Below are positions 25,483 to 36,637 of a stretch of DNA of 64,000 bases, piece after piece (the stretch's first letter is position 1; each line of letters opens with the position of its first letter). The position numbers and the translations under genes were made by a program. The notes under the pieces are model-generated. The model was not told where the DNA came from. It saw only the letters and a list, made by a program, of their open reading frames with translations, and did not search any database. Location of the stretch: positions 186,001 to 250,000 of the forward strand of contig NZ_JAERSE020000001.1 of NCBI RefSeq assembly GCF_016735585.2, read 5' to 3'. This DNA comes from Chryseobacterium tagetis. GTDB lineage: Bacteria > Bacteroidota > Bacteroidia > Flavobacteriales > Weeksellaceae.

Positions 25483-25920
25483 TTATTTTAAAATTGAAGT
25501 CATTTCAGGGTGATTGTACTGAACTGCGAAATCTTTTGCCGTTTCTCCTTTTTCATTCTTTGCATTTTTATTAGCACCTTTCTTCAGAAGAAGTTTTGCA
25601 AAATCTGCTTTACCGTATCTTGCTGCAACCATTAGGGGAGTCTGGTTTCCACAAGCCAGATTAAGATCAGCTTCATTGTTTACTAGATACTCAAGAATAT
25701 TTTTTTTATCATGTTTTACGCTTAAAGAAAGCAAACTGTATGAATTCTCTTTTATTGCAAAACATTTATTGTAATTGTCTTTAGAAAACGCTGCTTTAAA
25801 AGAATTTACGTTGTCAGACTGAAATACAAGCATCTGTTGTTTAGAAATCTCCTGTGCAGAAACTAAATTAGCAAAAAGGAACCCCAAAAATACGAAGGTT
25901 GTAGAGATTATTTTTTTCAT
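25483..25920 (-). CDS. Secreted ankyrin-repeat protein
   Basis: A 145-residue protein with a signal peptide (MKKIISTTFVFLGFLFANLVSAQ). About three ankyrin repeats follow: YSLLSLSVKHDKKNILEYLV, QTPLMVAARYGKADFAKLLL, KGETAKDFAVQYNHPEMTSIL. The repeats make a small protein-binding scaffold, probably periplasmic. The partner is unknown. Confidence 0.83.
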   Translation of the reverse strand: MKKIISTTFVFLGFLFANLVSAQEISKQQMLVFQSDNVNSFKAAFSKDNYNKCFAIKENSYSLLSLSVKHDKKNILEYLVNNEADLNLACGNQTPLMVAARYGKADFAKLLLKKGANKNAKNEKGETAKDFAVQYNHPEMTSILK

Positions 25921-25942
25921 AAAGCTTATTTTAAATAATATA

Positions 25943-25974
25943 CAAAGCTAAATTATTTTTTTGATAGATCTCAA
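25943..25974 (-). promoter_or_regulatory. Promoter of the ankyrin gene
   Basis: TAGCTTTG (25943-25950) with a TTG (25972-25974) 21 bases upstream on the minus strand. Confidence 0.55.
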
Positions 25975-26053
25975 GAAATTGTACAAGTTTTTTGAATTTT
26001 AGCTCCTGTTCAAACAGATAAAATGTTGATTTCCTCAAAATGTTCCGAAAAAA

Positions 26054-26698
26054 TTATTTCATGGAGTTCAGTTCTTTTTTCAACTGTTCAGCTTTGCTTC
26101 TGTATTCCTGATTGTCATAGTTTTTCAGATAATCCTCCAAAGCATTAAGATATTCCTGAACAAAAGCTTTATTCATAGGATCAGCTTCGTACTTTATCCT
26201 TGCTGTATTGATGGGTCTTATCTTTTCATATTCTTTCAACTGCTTTCCTTCATTGGACTGTTGATAAAGTATCACTATATTTTTTTCATATCCGGGAATA
26301 TATTTCACGGGAAATTCCTGCTCGGTTCTTGGAATCCTTATCGCATTTTCGAGAGGATAAATTGCTGCTGAAGTTGTGGAAAAATAAGTATCAACATACT
26401 TTCCGTTCTGCTTTTTTACAATGGCTTCATAATCATGGATATACTGTTCATTCAATGTAGAATTGGTTTCTACATCAGAAGTAATGATAGCAGTGCCTTC
26501 CACACCATATTTATTTAAAAACCATGCATTGATGAATTGTCCTCCGATTCCGTTAATAATTGAAAAGGGCAGAATTAAAATGAGCCACCACACTTTCTTA
26601 GTTAAAAAAGCAATAATTCCGAAGAACAGAATAAAGATCAATACTGCATAAAAGCCGTGATGGCTTAAGAAAAATAAGATTTTTGAAATGATAATCAT
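26054..26698 (-). CDS. Membrane-anchored protein of unknown function
   Basis: A 214-residue product starting MIIISKILFFLSHHG, with two adjacent membrane helices in the first 65 residues (YAVLIFILFFGIIAFL and VWWLILILPFSIINGIGG). The rest is a soluble beta-rich domain (YGVEGTAIITSDVETNSTLNEQYIHDYE...) with a Lys/Glu-rich C-terminal helix. A TTG 27 bases upstream is in frame but less likely. Family not recognised. Confidence 0.7.
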   Translation of the reverse strand: MIIISKILFFLSHHGFYAVLIFILFFGIIAFLTKKVWWLILILPFSIINGIGGQFINAWFLNKYGVEGTAIITSDVETNSTLNEQYIHDYEAIVKKQNGKYVDTYFSTTSAAIYPLENAIRIPRTEQEFPVKYIPGYEKNIVILYQQSNEGKQLKEYEKIRPINTARIKYEADPMNKAFVQEYLNALEDYLKNYDNQEYRSKAEQLKKELNSMK

Positions 26699-26812
26699 AA
26701 TTTTCAGGTTTACACAAAAATACAATTTCTGGTTACAACGATTAAAAAGTATTTTATACTCTCTACAAGCAATATTTTTTATATTTTTGTCTAAATTTTT
26801 AGAGAAAAAATA

Positions 26813-27025
26813 ATGAAAAAAGTATTAGCAATCGCATTTATCGGAAGTTTATTCGTAGTTAACTGTTCAAAAAAGCCTAATCATGACCTGCAAGACAGCA
26901 ACACGATGTTGTCTGAGCCAGATGCTCCAACTGTTGTAGATTCTACGGCTAAAAAAACTGAAACAGCTGCTCCGGTTGCTGCTCCTGCAACTGCAACAAC
27001 AGATTCTACTGCTGCTAAGAAATAA
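26813..27025 (+). CDS. Small lipoprotein with Ala/Thr-rich low-complexity tail
   Basis: A 70-residue product with a lipoprotein signal (MKKVLAIAFIGSLFVVNC, Cys18), a polar stretch, then AAPVAAPATATTDSTAAKK. It has no recognisable fold. A -7 box TATTTTTG is at 26782-26789. Its stop overlaps the next start (TAATG), so it is translationally coupled to the cytochrome lipoprotein. Confidence 0.75.
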   Translation: MKKVLAIAFIGSLFVVNCSKKPNHDLQDSNTMLSEPDAPTVVDSTAKKTETAAPVAAPATATTDSTAAKK

Positions 27026-27390
27026 TGAAAAAATTATTATTGGCCGGATGTTTAGTGTTGTTGATGTTCTCTTGTTCTAAAAAAGAAGAGGCATCGGTTT
27101 CAGAAACATCTGCAGAACCAGTAGCGGCAACCAATGCTCATCTTTCCGGAGATCAGATGATTGAAAGATTAGATTGTTCAGGTTGTCACTCTTTAAATGA
27201 AAGAATGATTGGCCCATCCTATAAGGAAATAGCAGATAAATATTCTGAAAAAGATATCGATGCTTTGGCTGCAAAAATCATAGAAGGAGGAAGTGGAGTT
27301 TGGGGAAGCGTGCCTATGCAGCCTCATTCTCAGGTGTCTAAAGAAGATGCTAAAAAAATGGTTCAATACATTTTAAGTCAGAAAAAATAA
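27025..27390 (+). CDS. Lipoprotein c-type cytochrome
   Basis: A 121-residue lipoprotein (MKKLLLAGCLVLLMFSC) with one heme-binding CSGCH near residue 51 in a class I cytochrome c domain: IERLDCSGCHSLNERMIGPSYKEIADKY, then a distal Met in GSVPMQPHSQVSKEDAKKMVQYIL. It probably carries single electrons at the periplasmic face. It overlaps the preceding small lipoprotein by one base and precedes rlmF by 3 bases. Confidence 0.88.
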   Translation: MKKLLLAGCLVLLMFSCSKKEEASVSETSAEPVAATNAHLSGDQMIERLDCSGCHSLNERMIGPSYKEIADKYSEKDIDALAAKIIEGGSGVWGSVPMQPHSQVSKEDAKKMVQYILSQKK

Positions 27391-27393
27391 TAG

Positions 27394-28320
27394 ATGACTG
27401 CCGAAAAGTCAAATCTGCACCCAAGAAATCTGCATCGCAATCCTTATGATTTTGATTTGCTGATTTCTTGTGTGCCAGAATTGAAAGACTTTGTTTCCCT
27501 GAATGCGTATCAGAATCTGACAATTGATTTTAGTATTCCAAAAGCTGTAAAATTGCTTAATAAAGCCTTATTGATGCAATATTACAATATTCAGAGCTGG
27601 GATATTCCTGATGCCAATCTTTGTCCGCCAATTCCAGGACGGGCAGATTATGTACACTACATTGCTGATCTATTAGCCGAAGAGAAGGGTGGAATTCCGA
27701 ACGGAAATGCTGTTCATGGTTTGGATATCGGGGTCGGAGCCAATCTTGTCTATCCTTTACTTGCTCATCGATCGTATGGCTGGAAAATGTTGGGAACAGA
27801 TATCAATCAGGATTCTTTGAAAAATGCACAGCAGATTTTAGATAATAATCCCGATTTATCTTCTGTTATTCAATTAAAAAGACAGCCAGATTCCGAATAC
27901 ATATTTAAAAATATCATTGATTCAAAAGATAAGTTTGCATTTTCTATGTGCAATCCTCCTTTTCATGATTCTGAAGAATCTGCCTTAAAAGGAAATCTCA
28001 GAAAAACAAAAAATCTGAATAAATCAAAAATATCAAAACCTCTGCTTAATTTTGGTGGCATGCAATCTGAATTATGGTGTGAAGGTGGTGAACTGGCTTT
28101 TATATCAAGAATGATTTCAGAAAGTGTTTTGTTTTCGTCACAGGTTCTTTGGTTTACATGTCTGGTTTCGAAAAAAGACAATTTGTTCAAGCTTACGAAC
28201 CTTTTGAAAAAAGTAAAAGTTGTTGATTTTAAAATAATTGAAATGGCCCAAGGCCAGAAAATAAGCAGAATGTTGTCTTGGACATTCATTCCTAAGCAAA
28301 ACCGTAAAGGCTGGTTCTGA
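27394..28320 (+). CDS. rlmF: 23S rRNA (adenine-1618-N6)-methyltransferase RlmF
   Basis: A 308-residue enzyme matching RlmF (YbiN). The N-terminal LHPRNLHRNPYDFDLLI, the GLDIGVGANLVYPLLAHRSYGW SAM site near 109 and the catalytic FSMCNPPFHDSEESALKGN near 184 (NPPF, an N6-adenine methyltransferase motif) are characteristic. It would methylate A1618 of 23S rRNA. It follows the cytochrome lipoprotein by 3 bases and may be cotranscribed with it. Confidence 0.92.
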   Translation: MTAEKSNLHPRNLHRNPYDFDLLISCVPELKDFVSLNAYQNLTIDFSIPKAVKLLNKALLMQYYNIQSWDIPDANLCPPIPGRADYVHYIADLLAEEKGGIPNGNAVHGLDIGVGANLVYPLLAHRSYGWKMLGTDINQDSLKNAQQILDNNPDLSSVIQLKRQPDSEYIFKNIIDSKDKFAFSMCNPPFHDSEESALKGNLRKTKNLNKSKISKPLLNFGGMQSELWCEGGELAFISRMISESVLFSSQVLWFTCLVSKKDNLFKLTNLLKKVKVVDFKIIEMAQGQKISRMLSWTFIPKQNRKGWF

Positions 28321-28360
28321 AATAAGTAAGTTTCGTTTTTTATTCATTAAATATTTTTGG

Positions 28361-28446
28361 GGCAGCAATTTCCGCCTTCCACTCCCAATCTTTTGCTCGT
28401 CGTTCCTCCTCACAAAAGGATTTCCGCTCAAGTCGGGCTGCAGAAA
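28361..28446. repeat. Candidate dispersed structured repeat upstream of lysS
   Basis: An 86-base block with a base composition clearly richer in C than its surroundings. Its ends are complementary (GCAGC at 28362-28366, GCTGC at 28437-28441) and internal segments AATCTTTTG and CAAAAGGATT can also pair. It contains two similar sub-blocks (ATTTCCGCCTTCC, GATTTCCGCTC). It resembles, from memory, an intergenic repeat common in Flavobacteriia; one copy is seen here. Confidence 0.5.
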
Positions 28447-28501
28447 TTCTCCTTTAAAACGGGAGTTAGGTTAAAAAAACTTTAATTTCTGCAAATATCC
28501 A

Positions 28502-28532
28502 TTGAACATCAATTCAAAAATCACTAATTTTG
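28502..28532 (+). promoter_or_regulatory. Promoter of lysS
   Basis: TTG (28502-28504), 20 bases, then TAATTTTG (28525-28532), an exact TAnnTTTG box; the lysS ATG follows 22 bases later. Confidence 0.72.
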
Positions 28533-28554
28533 CACGTTATTTTAAATAGATACA

Positions 28555-30252
28555 ATGCAATTATCAGAACAAGAAATCATTAGACGAGAAAAGCTGAACA
28601 AGCTTGTTGAAATGGGAATCAATGCGTTCCCTGCAGATGAATACGTAATTACAGATACTACAGAATCTATAAAACAGGATTTCGCTGATAATAAACAGGT
28701 TAAGATTGCAGGTAGATTGATGTCCAGAAGAATTCAGGGGAAAGCATCTTTTGCTGAATTACAGGATTCTACAGGCAGAATTCAGGTGTATTTTAACAGA
28801 GATGAAATCTGTACAGGTGAAGACAAAACTTTATATAATGAAGTTTACAAGCACCTTTTAGATATAGGAGATATTATCGGGATTGAAGGAGAGCTATTTA
28901 CAACTCAGGTTGGTGAAAAAACAGTTTTGGTTAAAAACTTTACCCTTTTAACAAAAGCTTTACGTCCACTTCCTCAGGCAAAAACCGATGAAAATGGAGT
29001 AGTGCATGACGGGTTTACAGATCCTGAATTGAGATACAGACAACGTTATGTCGATTTATTGGTAAATCCTCATGTAAAAGAAGTTTTTGTGAAAAGAACA
29101 AAACTGTTCAATGCAATGAGAACTTTCTTCAATGATGCAGGATATTTTGAAGTTGAAACTCCTGTTTTACAGTCAATTCCTGGTGGAGCTGCAGCAAGAC
29201 CTTTTATTACGCATCACAATGCTTTAGATATTCCTTTATATTTAAGAATTGCTAATGAATTATATCTGAAAAGATTGATTGTTGGTGGATTCGACGGTGT
29301 TTATGAATTCTCAAAAAACTTCAGAAATGAAGGGATGGACAGAACGCATAATCCTGAATTTACCGTAATGGAGATTTATGTAGCTTACAAAGACTATAAC
29401 TGGATGATGGATTTCACCGAAAAATTGTTGGAATTCTGTGCCATTCAGGTAAATGGAACATCAAATGCAAAATTTGGTGATCAGGAAATCAGCTTCAAAG
29501 CACCTTTCGCAAGAGTTTCTATGACAGAAGCAATTTTGAAATACACAGGTTTCGATATTACAGGAAAAACAGAACAGGAATTGTTCGATTTTGCTAAATC
29601 TATCGGAATTGATGTGAATGAAACGATGGGTAAAGGAAAATTAATCGATGAAATTTTTGGTGAAAAGTGTGAAGGAAACTTCATTCAGCCGACTTTCATT
29701 ACAGATTATCCGGTAGAAATGTCACCTCTTACAAAGAAACACAGAAGCAAAGAAGGTCTTACAGAGCGTTTTGAATTAATGGTTTGCGGTAAAGAGATCG
29801 CGAACGCATATTCTGAGCTTAATGACCCGATTGATCAAAGAGAGCGTTTTGAAGATCAGTTGAAATTATCTGAAAAAGGAGATGATGAAGCAGGACAATT
29901 TATTGATGAAGATTTCCTTAGAGCTCTGGAATATGGAATGCCACCAACTTCAGGAATGGGAATCGGAATGGACAGATTAATTATGTTCTTAACGAATAAT
30001 GCGTCAATTCAGGAAGTATTATTCTTCCCTCAAATGAAGCCTGAAAAAAATGTTCCTCAGATTGAATTAGGTGAAGATGAAAAAATAATTCTTGAAATAT
30101 TAAAATCAGGAGAGCAAATTTCTCTGGCTGAAGTAAAAGAACAATCTAAACTTTCTGGGAAAAAATGGGACAAAGCTTCCAAAACTTTAACGAAAGCTAA
30201 CTTAGTGAAAGTAGAAAAAATTGAGGAAAACCTTTTGATGAAATTGGTTTAA
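28555..30252 (+). CDS. lysS: Lysyl-tRNA synthetase, class II, with C-terminal extension
   Basis: A 565-residue enzyme. It has the OB-fold anticodon domain (about 55-145), then the class II core with RYRQRYVDLLVN near 160, motif 2 FRNEGMDRTHNPEFT near 258 and motif 3 GMGIGMDRLIMFL near 465. The usual protein ends near FFPQMKPE at about residue 497. Here some 65 more residues follow (LGEDEKIILEILKSGEQISLAEVKE...), which read like a small winged-helix domain. Its function is unknown. Confidence 0.95.
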   Translation: MQLSEQEIIRREKLNKLVEMGINAFPADEYVITDTTESIKQDFADNKQVKIAGRLMSRRIQGKASFAELQDSTGRIQVYFNRDEICTGEDKTLYNEVYKHLLDIGDIIGIEGELFTTQVGEKTVLVKNFTLLTKALRPLPQAKTDENGVVHDGFTDPELRYRQRYVDLLVNPHVKEVFVKRTKLFNAMRTFFNDAGYFEVETPVLQSIPGGAAARPFITHHNALDIPLYLRIANELYLKRLIVGGFDGVYEFSKNFRNEGMDRTHNPEFTVMEIYVAYKDYNWMMDFTEKLLEFCAIQVNGTSNAKFGDQEISFKAPFARVSMTEAILKYTGFDITGKTEQELFDFAKSIGIDVNETMGKGKLIDEIFGEKCEGNFIQPTFITDYPVEMSPLTKKHRSKEGLTERFELMVCGKEIANAYSELNDPIDQRERFEDQLKLSEKGDDEAGQFIDEDFLRALEYGMPPTSGMGIGMDRLIMFLTNNASIQEVLFFPQMKPEKNVPQIELGEDEKIILEILKSGEQISLAEVKEQSKLSGKKWDKASKTLTKANLVKVEKIEENLLMKLV

Positions 30253-30273
30253 TTTAAATTGAAATACATTTTA

Positions 30274-30310
30274 GTTCCGGCGGAAGCGAAGCTTCCGCCG
30301 GAACTTTTTT
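30274..30310 (+). terminator. GC-rich terminator of lysS
   Basis: A perfect 14-bp stem (30274-30287 with 30291-30304), a GAA loop, and a T run. The stem is far richer in GC than its surroundings. Confidence 0.85.
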
Positions 30311-30371
30311 ATAAAATACGAAGAACTCGAACTATTTTCTGTTACTTTGCGTTTGTAAGAAAACAATTCTG

Positions 30372-31190
30372 ATGAAAGCCTTTTTGTTTATATTCTTCTT
30401 TTCTACAGGTTTCTATTCACAGACGCTTACTTCTATTTATTTTAAAAATAACAGCTACGAACTTAGCAGAGAATCGAAACGAAAACTGGACAGCTTGGCT
30501 AAGCTTGAAACCAAACTTACTCTTAGAATCTTTGGAAATGCGAATCCTTTGGGAAATGAAGAATTAAATAAAACATTATCTCAAAACCGGGCGAAACAAG
30601 TAAGTGATTATTTAAAAACTAAAATAGGTAAGAATATTCATTTGGCAGGCTCTGAAGGATTGGGGATTTCAAAACAGATCAATGATAACAGTTCAGAAAA
30701 TTTATTAGCCAAAAATCGGCGTGTCGATATTTTTATAGAACGTTTTTTTGAGAAAGGAGAAAAGATTTCAAGAAAAGCATATCCTAGCTTTTTTGATGCG
30801 AAGATTGCTTCAATGAAGGTAAAAGATACTTTTTCTTTACCGGATGTCAATTTTATTGGAGGACGTCATGTGTGGCTTCCCAAGGCAAAATCAAAATTGT
30901 ATCAGCTATATACTATTCTGAAAGAAAATCCGACTCTTGAAGTTGGACTTCAGGGGTATATCTGCTGTGATTACGAAAATTTTGATGGTGAAGATCTGGA
31001 TTTAGGAACATTTAATTTGTCTTTTACACGCGCGCAATCAATTAAAGATTTTTTATTGGCAATGGGAATTGATGCTAAACGTGTAAAGGCAGAAGGTTTG
31101 GGTCATCTTAACCCTGTCGTATATCCTGAACAAACCGAATCAGACCGAACCCAAAACAGACGTGTTGAATTAGTTTTAATTAAAAAATAA
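30372..31190 (+). CDS. OmpA-family protein with two tandem OmpA-like domains
   Basis: A 272-residue protein with a signal peptide (MKAFLFIFFFSTGFYSQ). Domain 1 (about 20-125) has IYFKNNSYELSRESKRKLDSL and LAKNRRVDIFIE; domain 2 (about 150-272) has VNFIGGRHVWLPKAKSKLYQL, LSFTRAQSIKDFLLAMGIDAKRVKAEGLG and RTQNRRVELVL. Each is the C-terminal peptidoglycan-binding fold of OmpA/MotB. No outer-membrane barrel is present, so it may span periplasm and peptidoglycan. The duplication is unusual. Confidence 0.85.
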   Translation: MKAFLFIFFFSTGFYSQTLTSIYFKNNSYELSRESKRKLDSLAKLETKLTLRIFGNANPLGNEELNKTLSQNRAKQVSDYLKTKIGKNIHLAGSEGLGISKQINDNSSENLLAKNRRVDIFIERFFEKGEKISRKAYPSFFDAKIASMKVKDTFSLPDVNFIGGRHVWLPKAKSKLYQLYTILKENPTLEVGLQGYICCDYENFDGEDLDLGTFNLSFTRAQSIKDFLLAMGIDAKRVKAEGLGHLNPVVYPEQTESDRTQNRRVELVLIKK

Positions 31191-31197
31191 AGTAAGG

Positions 31198-31968
31198 TTA
31201 ATAATATTCGTAATGAGAATATTGAAATTCCTGAGCTCTTCTGAGATAAAAATTGTTTGTTATTAGTATGTCAAGCTTATCAACTATTTTATTAAGTTCT
31301 TTTTTCTTTATCTTTTTTTGTTCCTCGGTACTTTCAAAATCTATTTTACTTTCATCTTCAATGAGCTGCCGCAGAGAAGTAATATATAGCTCTTTTTGTT
31401 TTGTAATATCATACGTTTTGTAGAAGTCATTTTTATTTTTAGGCAGTAAATAAATTGAATATTCGGCATAGCCTAAAATTCTTGAATATTGATGCCCAAA
31501 ATATGTTCCCCCGTTTTCAAATTTTCCAAATAGGGAATTTATATTTGAGTAGATGTTTATTAACTTTTGCCTTTCTTTTGAAAATTTTTGTATCCCGTTT
31601 TTTTGTTTTAAAAAGTAAGCATAAAGAATGTAATAAGTGTCTTGCCCTGCTTCACTTCCAAACTGTTCCTTATCATTCCCATCAAAATATGTTTGATCTG
31701 GATTTCTCGGATATTGTTCAGAAAATTCGGGATGTTGGTCTGTAATGTTTTTAAATTCTTTTCTTGAATATTTCAAAGTATCACCAAGTTCGGTGGGAAT
31801 AATAATTGAATCTTGTTTTGTATAAAGTTTGGGTATATTATTTTCTTTATTAATGATCTGATTTTTTGTTTTGATTTCGATTTCTTTTGTTGGGTTTTTA
31901 CAACCTATAACTGTAAAGATTGTAAAAATATAAATAGTGCTGTTTATAATTTTTTGAATAAAGTTCAT
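31198..31968 (-). CDS. Lipoprotein of unknown function
   Basis: A 256-residue product with a lipoprotein-like signal (IYIFTIFTVIGCKNPTKE, Cys23). The mature part is helical and polar (SEAGQDTYYILYAYFLKQKNGIQKF, then a Lys/Glu-rich region). I do not recognise the family. It converges on the OmpA-like gene with a 7-base gap and no visible terminator, so the transcripts may overlap. Confidence 0.68.
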   Translation of the reverse strand: MNFIQKIINSTIYIFTIFTVIGCKNPTKEIEIKTKNQIINKENNIPKLYTKQDSIIIPTELGDTLKYSRKEFKNITDQHPEFSEQYPRNPDQTYFDGNDKEQFGSEAGQDTYYILYAYFLKQKNGIQKFSKERQKLINIYSNINSLFGKFENGGTYFGHQYSRILGYAEYSIYLLPKNKNDFYKTYDITKQKELYITSLRQLIEDESKIDFESTEEQKKIKKKELNKIVDKLDILITNNFYLRRAQEFQYSHYEYY

Positions 31969-31990
31969 TAAAATATTGGATTAAAATAAA

Positions 31991-32995
31991 TTACTTTCTC
32001 TGCTTGCTAAATGAAGCCATCAAATAAAACAAAAATGGCAGAATAAATAACGAACCTAATAGTAAAGCCCATCCCAATGCAGAAATTGTTTTCGGTGCGG
32101 CTGCTTGTTCCAATAAAGAAAGATGCTCTCCATTGGCAAAAAGAATGATATTGGGATTGTGCTGATAAGTTGCCGCCACCAAAATCATAACTACCTGAAA
32201 TCCTGCTAAAGCTCTTACGGGAAGAAGTTTTTGCTTATTCATAGCACGAAGAATAAGCAGTAAACAAATCGTTGCAAATGAAATAGCCATTATTCCTAAG
32301 GGCTTAGAAAATACCCACATTACTAATGGAATATCGGAAATATAAGCAGTGAAAAATACCAGAATACCCGTGATCACTACAAAAATCATGGTTTGCTTTG
32401 ATTTTTTGATCATTAAACCTAATTCTAATCTGTCATTGGTTTCTCTTAATGCAAAAACCGAAGCCAGATAGGCACAAATAGAAACGGTAAACAATCCTAC
32501 AGCAATTCCAAACCAGTTCAGCCAACTGAAAATATATAAGTCTAAAAAGCTCGTCGCGTCAGGATTTATGGAATGGGAAACCGTTGCTGCAGCAATTAAC
32601 CCTAAGAAAAAAGGCGTTAACAAACTCGAAAAATAAAATATTTGAGTATAAACATGTTGCCAGTCATCTTTCACAGCATCATAATGTCTGAAGGTGAATG
32701 CAGTTCCTCTTGCAATAATACCAACCAGCAATAAAACTAAAGGAATGTGAAGATAGGTAGAAAGCGTAGTGTAAATTTCAGGAAAGCCTACAAATAAAAT
32801 TACAATCGCAATAATCAGCCACATATGATTGGCTTCCCAAACAGGCGCAATAGACTCATACATGATCTCTTTTGTTTTATCACGGGCTCTTTTCTTGGTG
32901 AAAAGTTCTACAATTCCTGCTCCGAAATCTGCTCCTCCCAAAATAACATACAGGCAAATTGAAAGCCAAAGAAAACCTATAACTACGTAGATCAT
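31991..32995 (-). CDS. cydB: Cytochrome bd ubiquinol/menaquinol oxidase subunit II
   Basis: A 334-residue protein with about eight or nine membrane helices. FLWLSICLYVILGGADFGAGIVELF near 10 is the family N-terminus, and APVWEANHMWLIIAIVILFVGFPEIYTTLS near 51 is also conserved. It pairs with CydA in the inner membrane. The ATG overlaps the cydA stop (ATGA). No CydX-like small gene is seen next to it. Confidence 0.93.
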   Translation of the reverse strand: MIYVVIGFLWLSICLYVILGGADFGAGIVELFTKKRARDKTKEIMYESIAPVWEANHMWLIIAIVILFVGFPEIYTTLSTYLHIPLVLLLVGIIARGTAFTFRHYDAVKDDWQHVYTQIFYFSSLLTPFFLGLIAAATVSHSINPDATSFLDLYIFSWLNWFGIAVGLFTVSICAYLASVFALRETNDRLELGLMIKKSKQTMIFVVITGILVFFTAYISDIPLVMWVFSKPLGIMAISFATICLLLILRAMNKQKLLPVRALAGFQVVMILVAATYQHNPNIILFANGEHLSLLEQAAAPKTISALGWALLLGSLFILPFLFYLMASFSKQRK

Positions 32996-34335
32996 AATTT
33001 CTTGTTTTTAGGATTAAACTGAGCATCTGTAGGGTCATATAACTTCGGAACCATCTGTATCTGTCGTCTCAGAAGAAATACAATAATTAATGATAACGAA
33101 ACGAAAATTGCTGTAAAAAAATAGAAAGAATACTGAATTCCCGGCATGGGCGTTACAGCATCAACTGTTCTCATGATTCCGTAGATAATCCAGGGTTGTC
33201 TTCCGACTTCAGTTACTGTCCAGCCGGCTTCCAAAGCAATATATCCAAAAGGCGTTGCAAATAAAAATGTTTTTAGCAGCCAGTTTTTGGTGAGCCATTC
33301 TTTTTTGAAAAACACAGCATATAAATAAACAGTTCCGATAATGATCATTACAACTCCAAAGAAAATCATGATCTGAAAAGCATAGTGAACAACCGCAATA
33401 GGAGGCCATTCGTCTTTTGGGAAGTCTTTTAGCCCTTTTACTTCAGCATTAAAATCATTTGCTACCAAAAAGCTTAATACTTTAGGGATCTTTACGGCAT
33501 ATTTTATTTCTTCTTTCTTCTCATCCGGAATTCCGCCAATCACAAAAGAAGCTCCTTTTTCTGTTTCAAAATGAGCTTCCATAGCAGCTAATTTGATAGG
33601 CTGTCTTTCTGCAACAGATTTGGCGGCAACATCTCCACTCAAAGGAGCGCCAAATGCTCCGATTAAGGCAAATCCTGCTGCAATTCTAAATGCTTTTGTA
33701 TGAAATTCAACATTCTTTTTTCTCATAATTAAATAAGCATGAACGCCTGCAACGGCAAATCCTGTGGCGCAAAATGCAGCAACCGTCATGTGCAATGCCT
33801 GAGGAAACCAAGCTTCATTAAACATAGCTTTTATAGGATCAATATTTAAATATTGTCCGTCAACATAATCAAATCCGGCAGGTGAATTCATCCAGGCATT
33901 GGCAGCAACCACCAAAATTCCTGAAGCTAAACCACTTAAACCTACCAGAAAACCGCAGAACCAATGAAACCATTTATTAAACCTGTCCCAACCGTAAAGA
34001 AAAAATCCGATGGCAATTGCCTCGATGAAAAACGCGGTTCCTTCCAATGAAAAAGGCATCCCGAAAATAGGTCCGGCATGTTTCATGAATTGCGGCCAAA
34101 GAAGTCCAAGTTCGAAAGAAAGCATAGTTCCGGAAACGGCTCCGGTGGCAAAAAGGATGGCAACCCCTTTACTCCAGGCTTTAGTAAGACCTTTATAGAC
34201 TTCATTATTTGTTTTTAAATACTTCCAGTGGGCAAATGCCATCAAAAAAGGCATTACCATACCCACACAGGAAAATATGATATGAAAACCAAGTGACATT
34301 GCCATCTGAGAACGGGCAGCCAGAAAATCATCCAT
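32992..34335 (-). CDS. cydA: Cytochrome bd oxidase subunit I
   Basis: A 447-residue quinol oxidase subunit. Heme ligand His18 lies in MSLGFHIIFSCVGM; GPIFGMPFSLEGTAFFIEAIAIGFFLYGWDR near 90 carries the conserved Glu residues, and GRQPWIIYGIMRT near 380 is the family signature. The Q loop between helices VI and VII (about 250-310) is short. It should reduce oxygen with menaquinol at low oxygen. It is divergent from gyrB. Confidence 0.93.
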   Translation of the reverse strand: MDDFLAARSQMAMSLGFHIIFSCVGMVMPFLMAFAHWKYLKTNNEVYKGLTKAWSKGVAILFATGAVSGTMLSFELGLLWPQFMKHAGPIFGMPFSLEGTAFFIEAIAIGFFLYGWDRFNKWFHWFCGFLVGLSGLASGILVVAANAWMNSPAGFDYVDGQYLNIDPIKAMFNEAWFPQALHMTVAAFCATGFAVAGVHAYLIMRKKNVEFHTKAFRIAAGFALIGAFGAPLSGDVAAKSVAERQPIKLAAMEAHFETEKGASFVIGGIPDEKKEEIKYAVKIPKVLSFLVANDFNAEVKGLKDFPKDEWPPIAVVHYAFQIMIFFGVVMIIIGTVYLYAVFFKKEWLTKNWLLKTFLFATPFGYIALEAGWTVTEVGRQPWIIYGIMRTVDAVTPMPGIQYSFYFFTAIFVSLSLIIVFLLRRQIQMVPKLYDPTDAQFNPKNKKL

Positions 34336-34497
34336 AAAATCAACTTTTTGAGTAAATAAATTTAAGCATAAATTATTGATGTACGGTATGATTTACAACA
34401 GCATCGGTTTAAGTTATAGATTTTAACTTTGATATTTTTTAAATACATCATTTGTGGTTTAGTCTGAAAAATCAATACTTTTTTTGACATATTTTAA

Positions 34498-36501
<2,004 letters not shown>

Positions 36502-36522
36502 TCAATTTTTACAGATATAAAT

Positions 36523-36552
36523 AAAAAAGACTCCAGAAATGGAGTCTTTTTT
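36523..36552 (+). terminator. Terminator of gyrB
   Basis: AAAAAAGACTCC and GGAGTCTTTTTT: a perfect 12-bp stem, 6-base loop and T run, 21 bases after the stop. Confidence 0.85.
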
Positions 36553-36637
36553 ATTTTAGATTTTGAAGATTTTAAGGCAATAAAAATTATTTTCTGCAGT
36601 TATCAGATTTTATTATTTTTGCTTTATTTTAATAACC

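Noticed and set aside
28138..28431. A 97-codon minus-strand frame over the end of rlmF and the C-rich repeat
   Set aside because: It is antisense to the well-supported rlmF gene, with no recognisable motif; it is a shadow frame.
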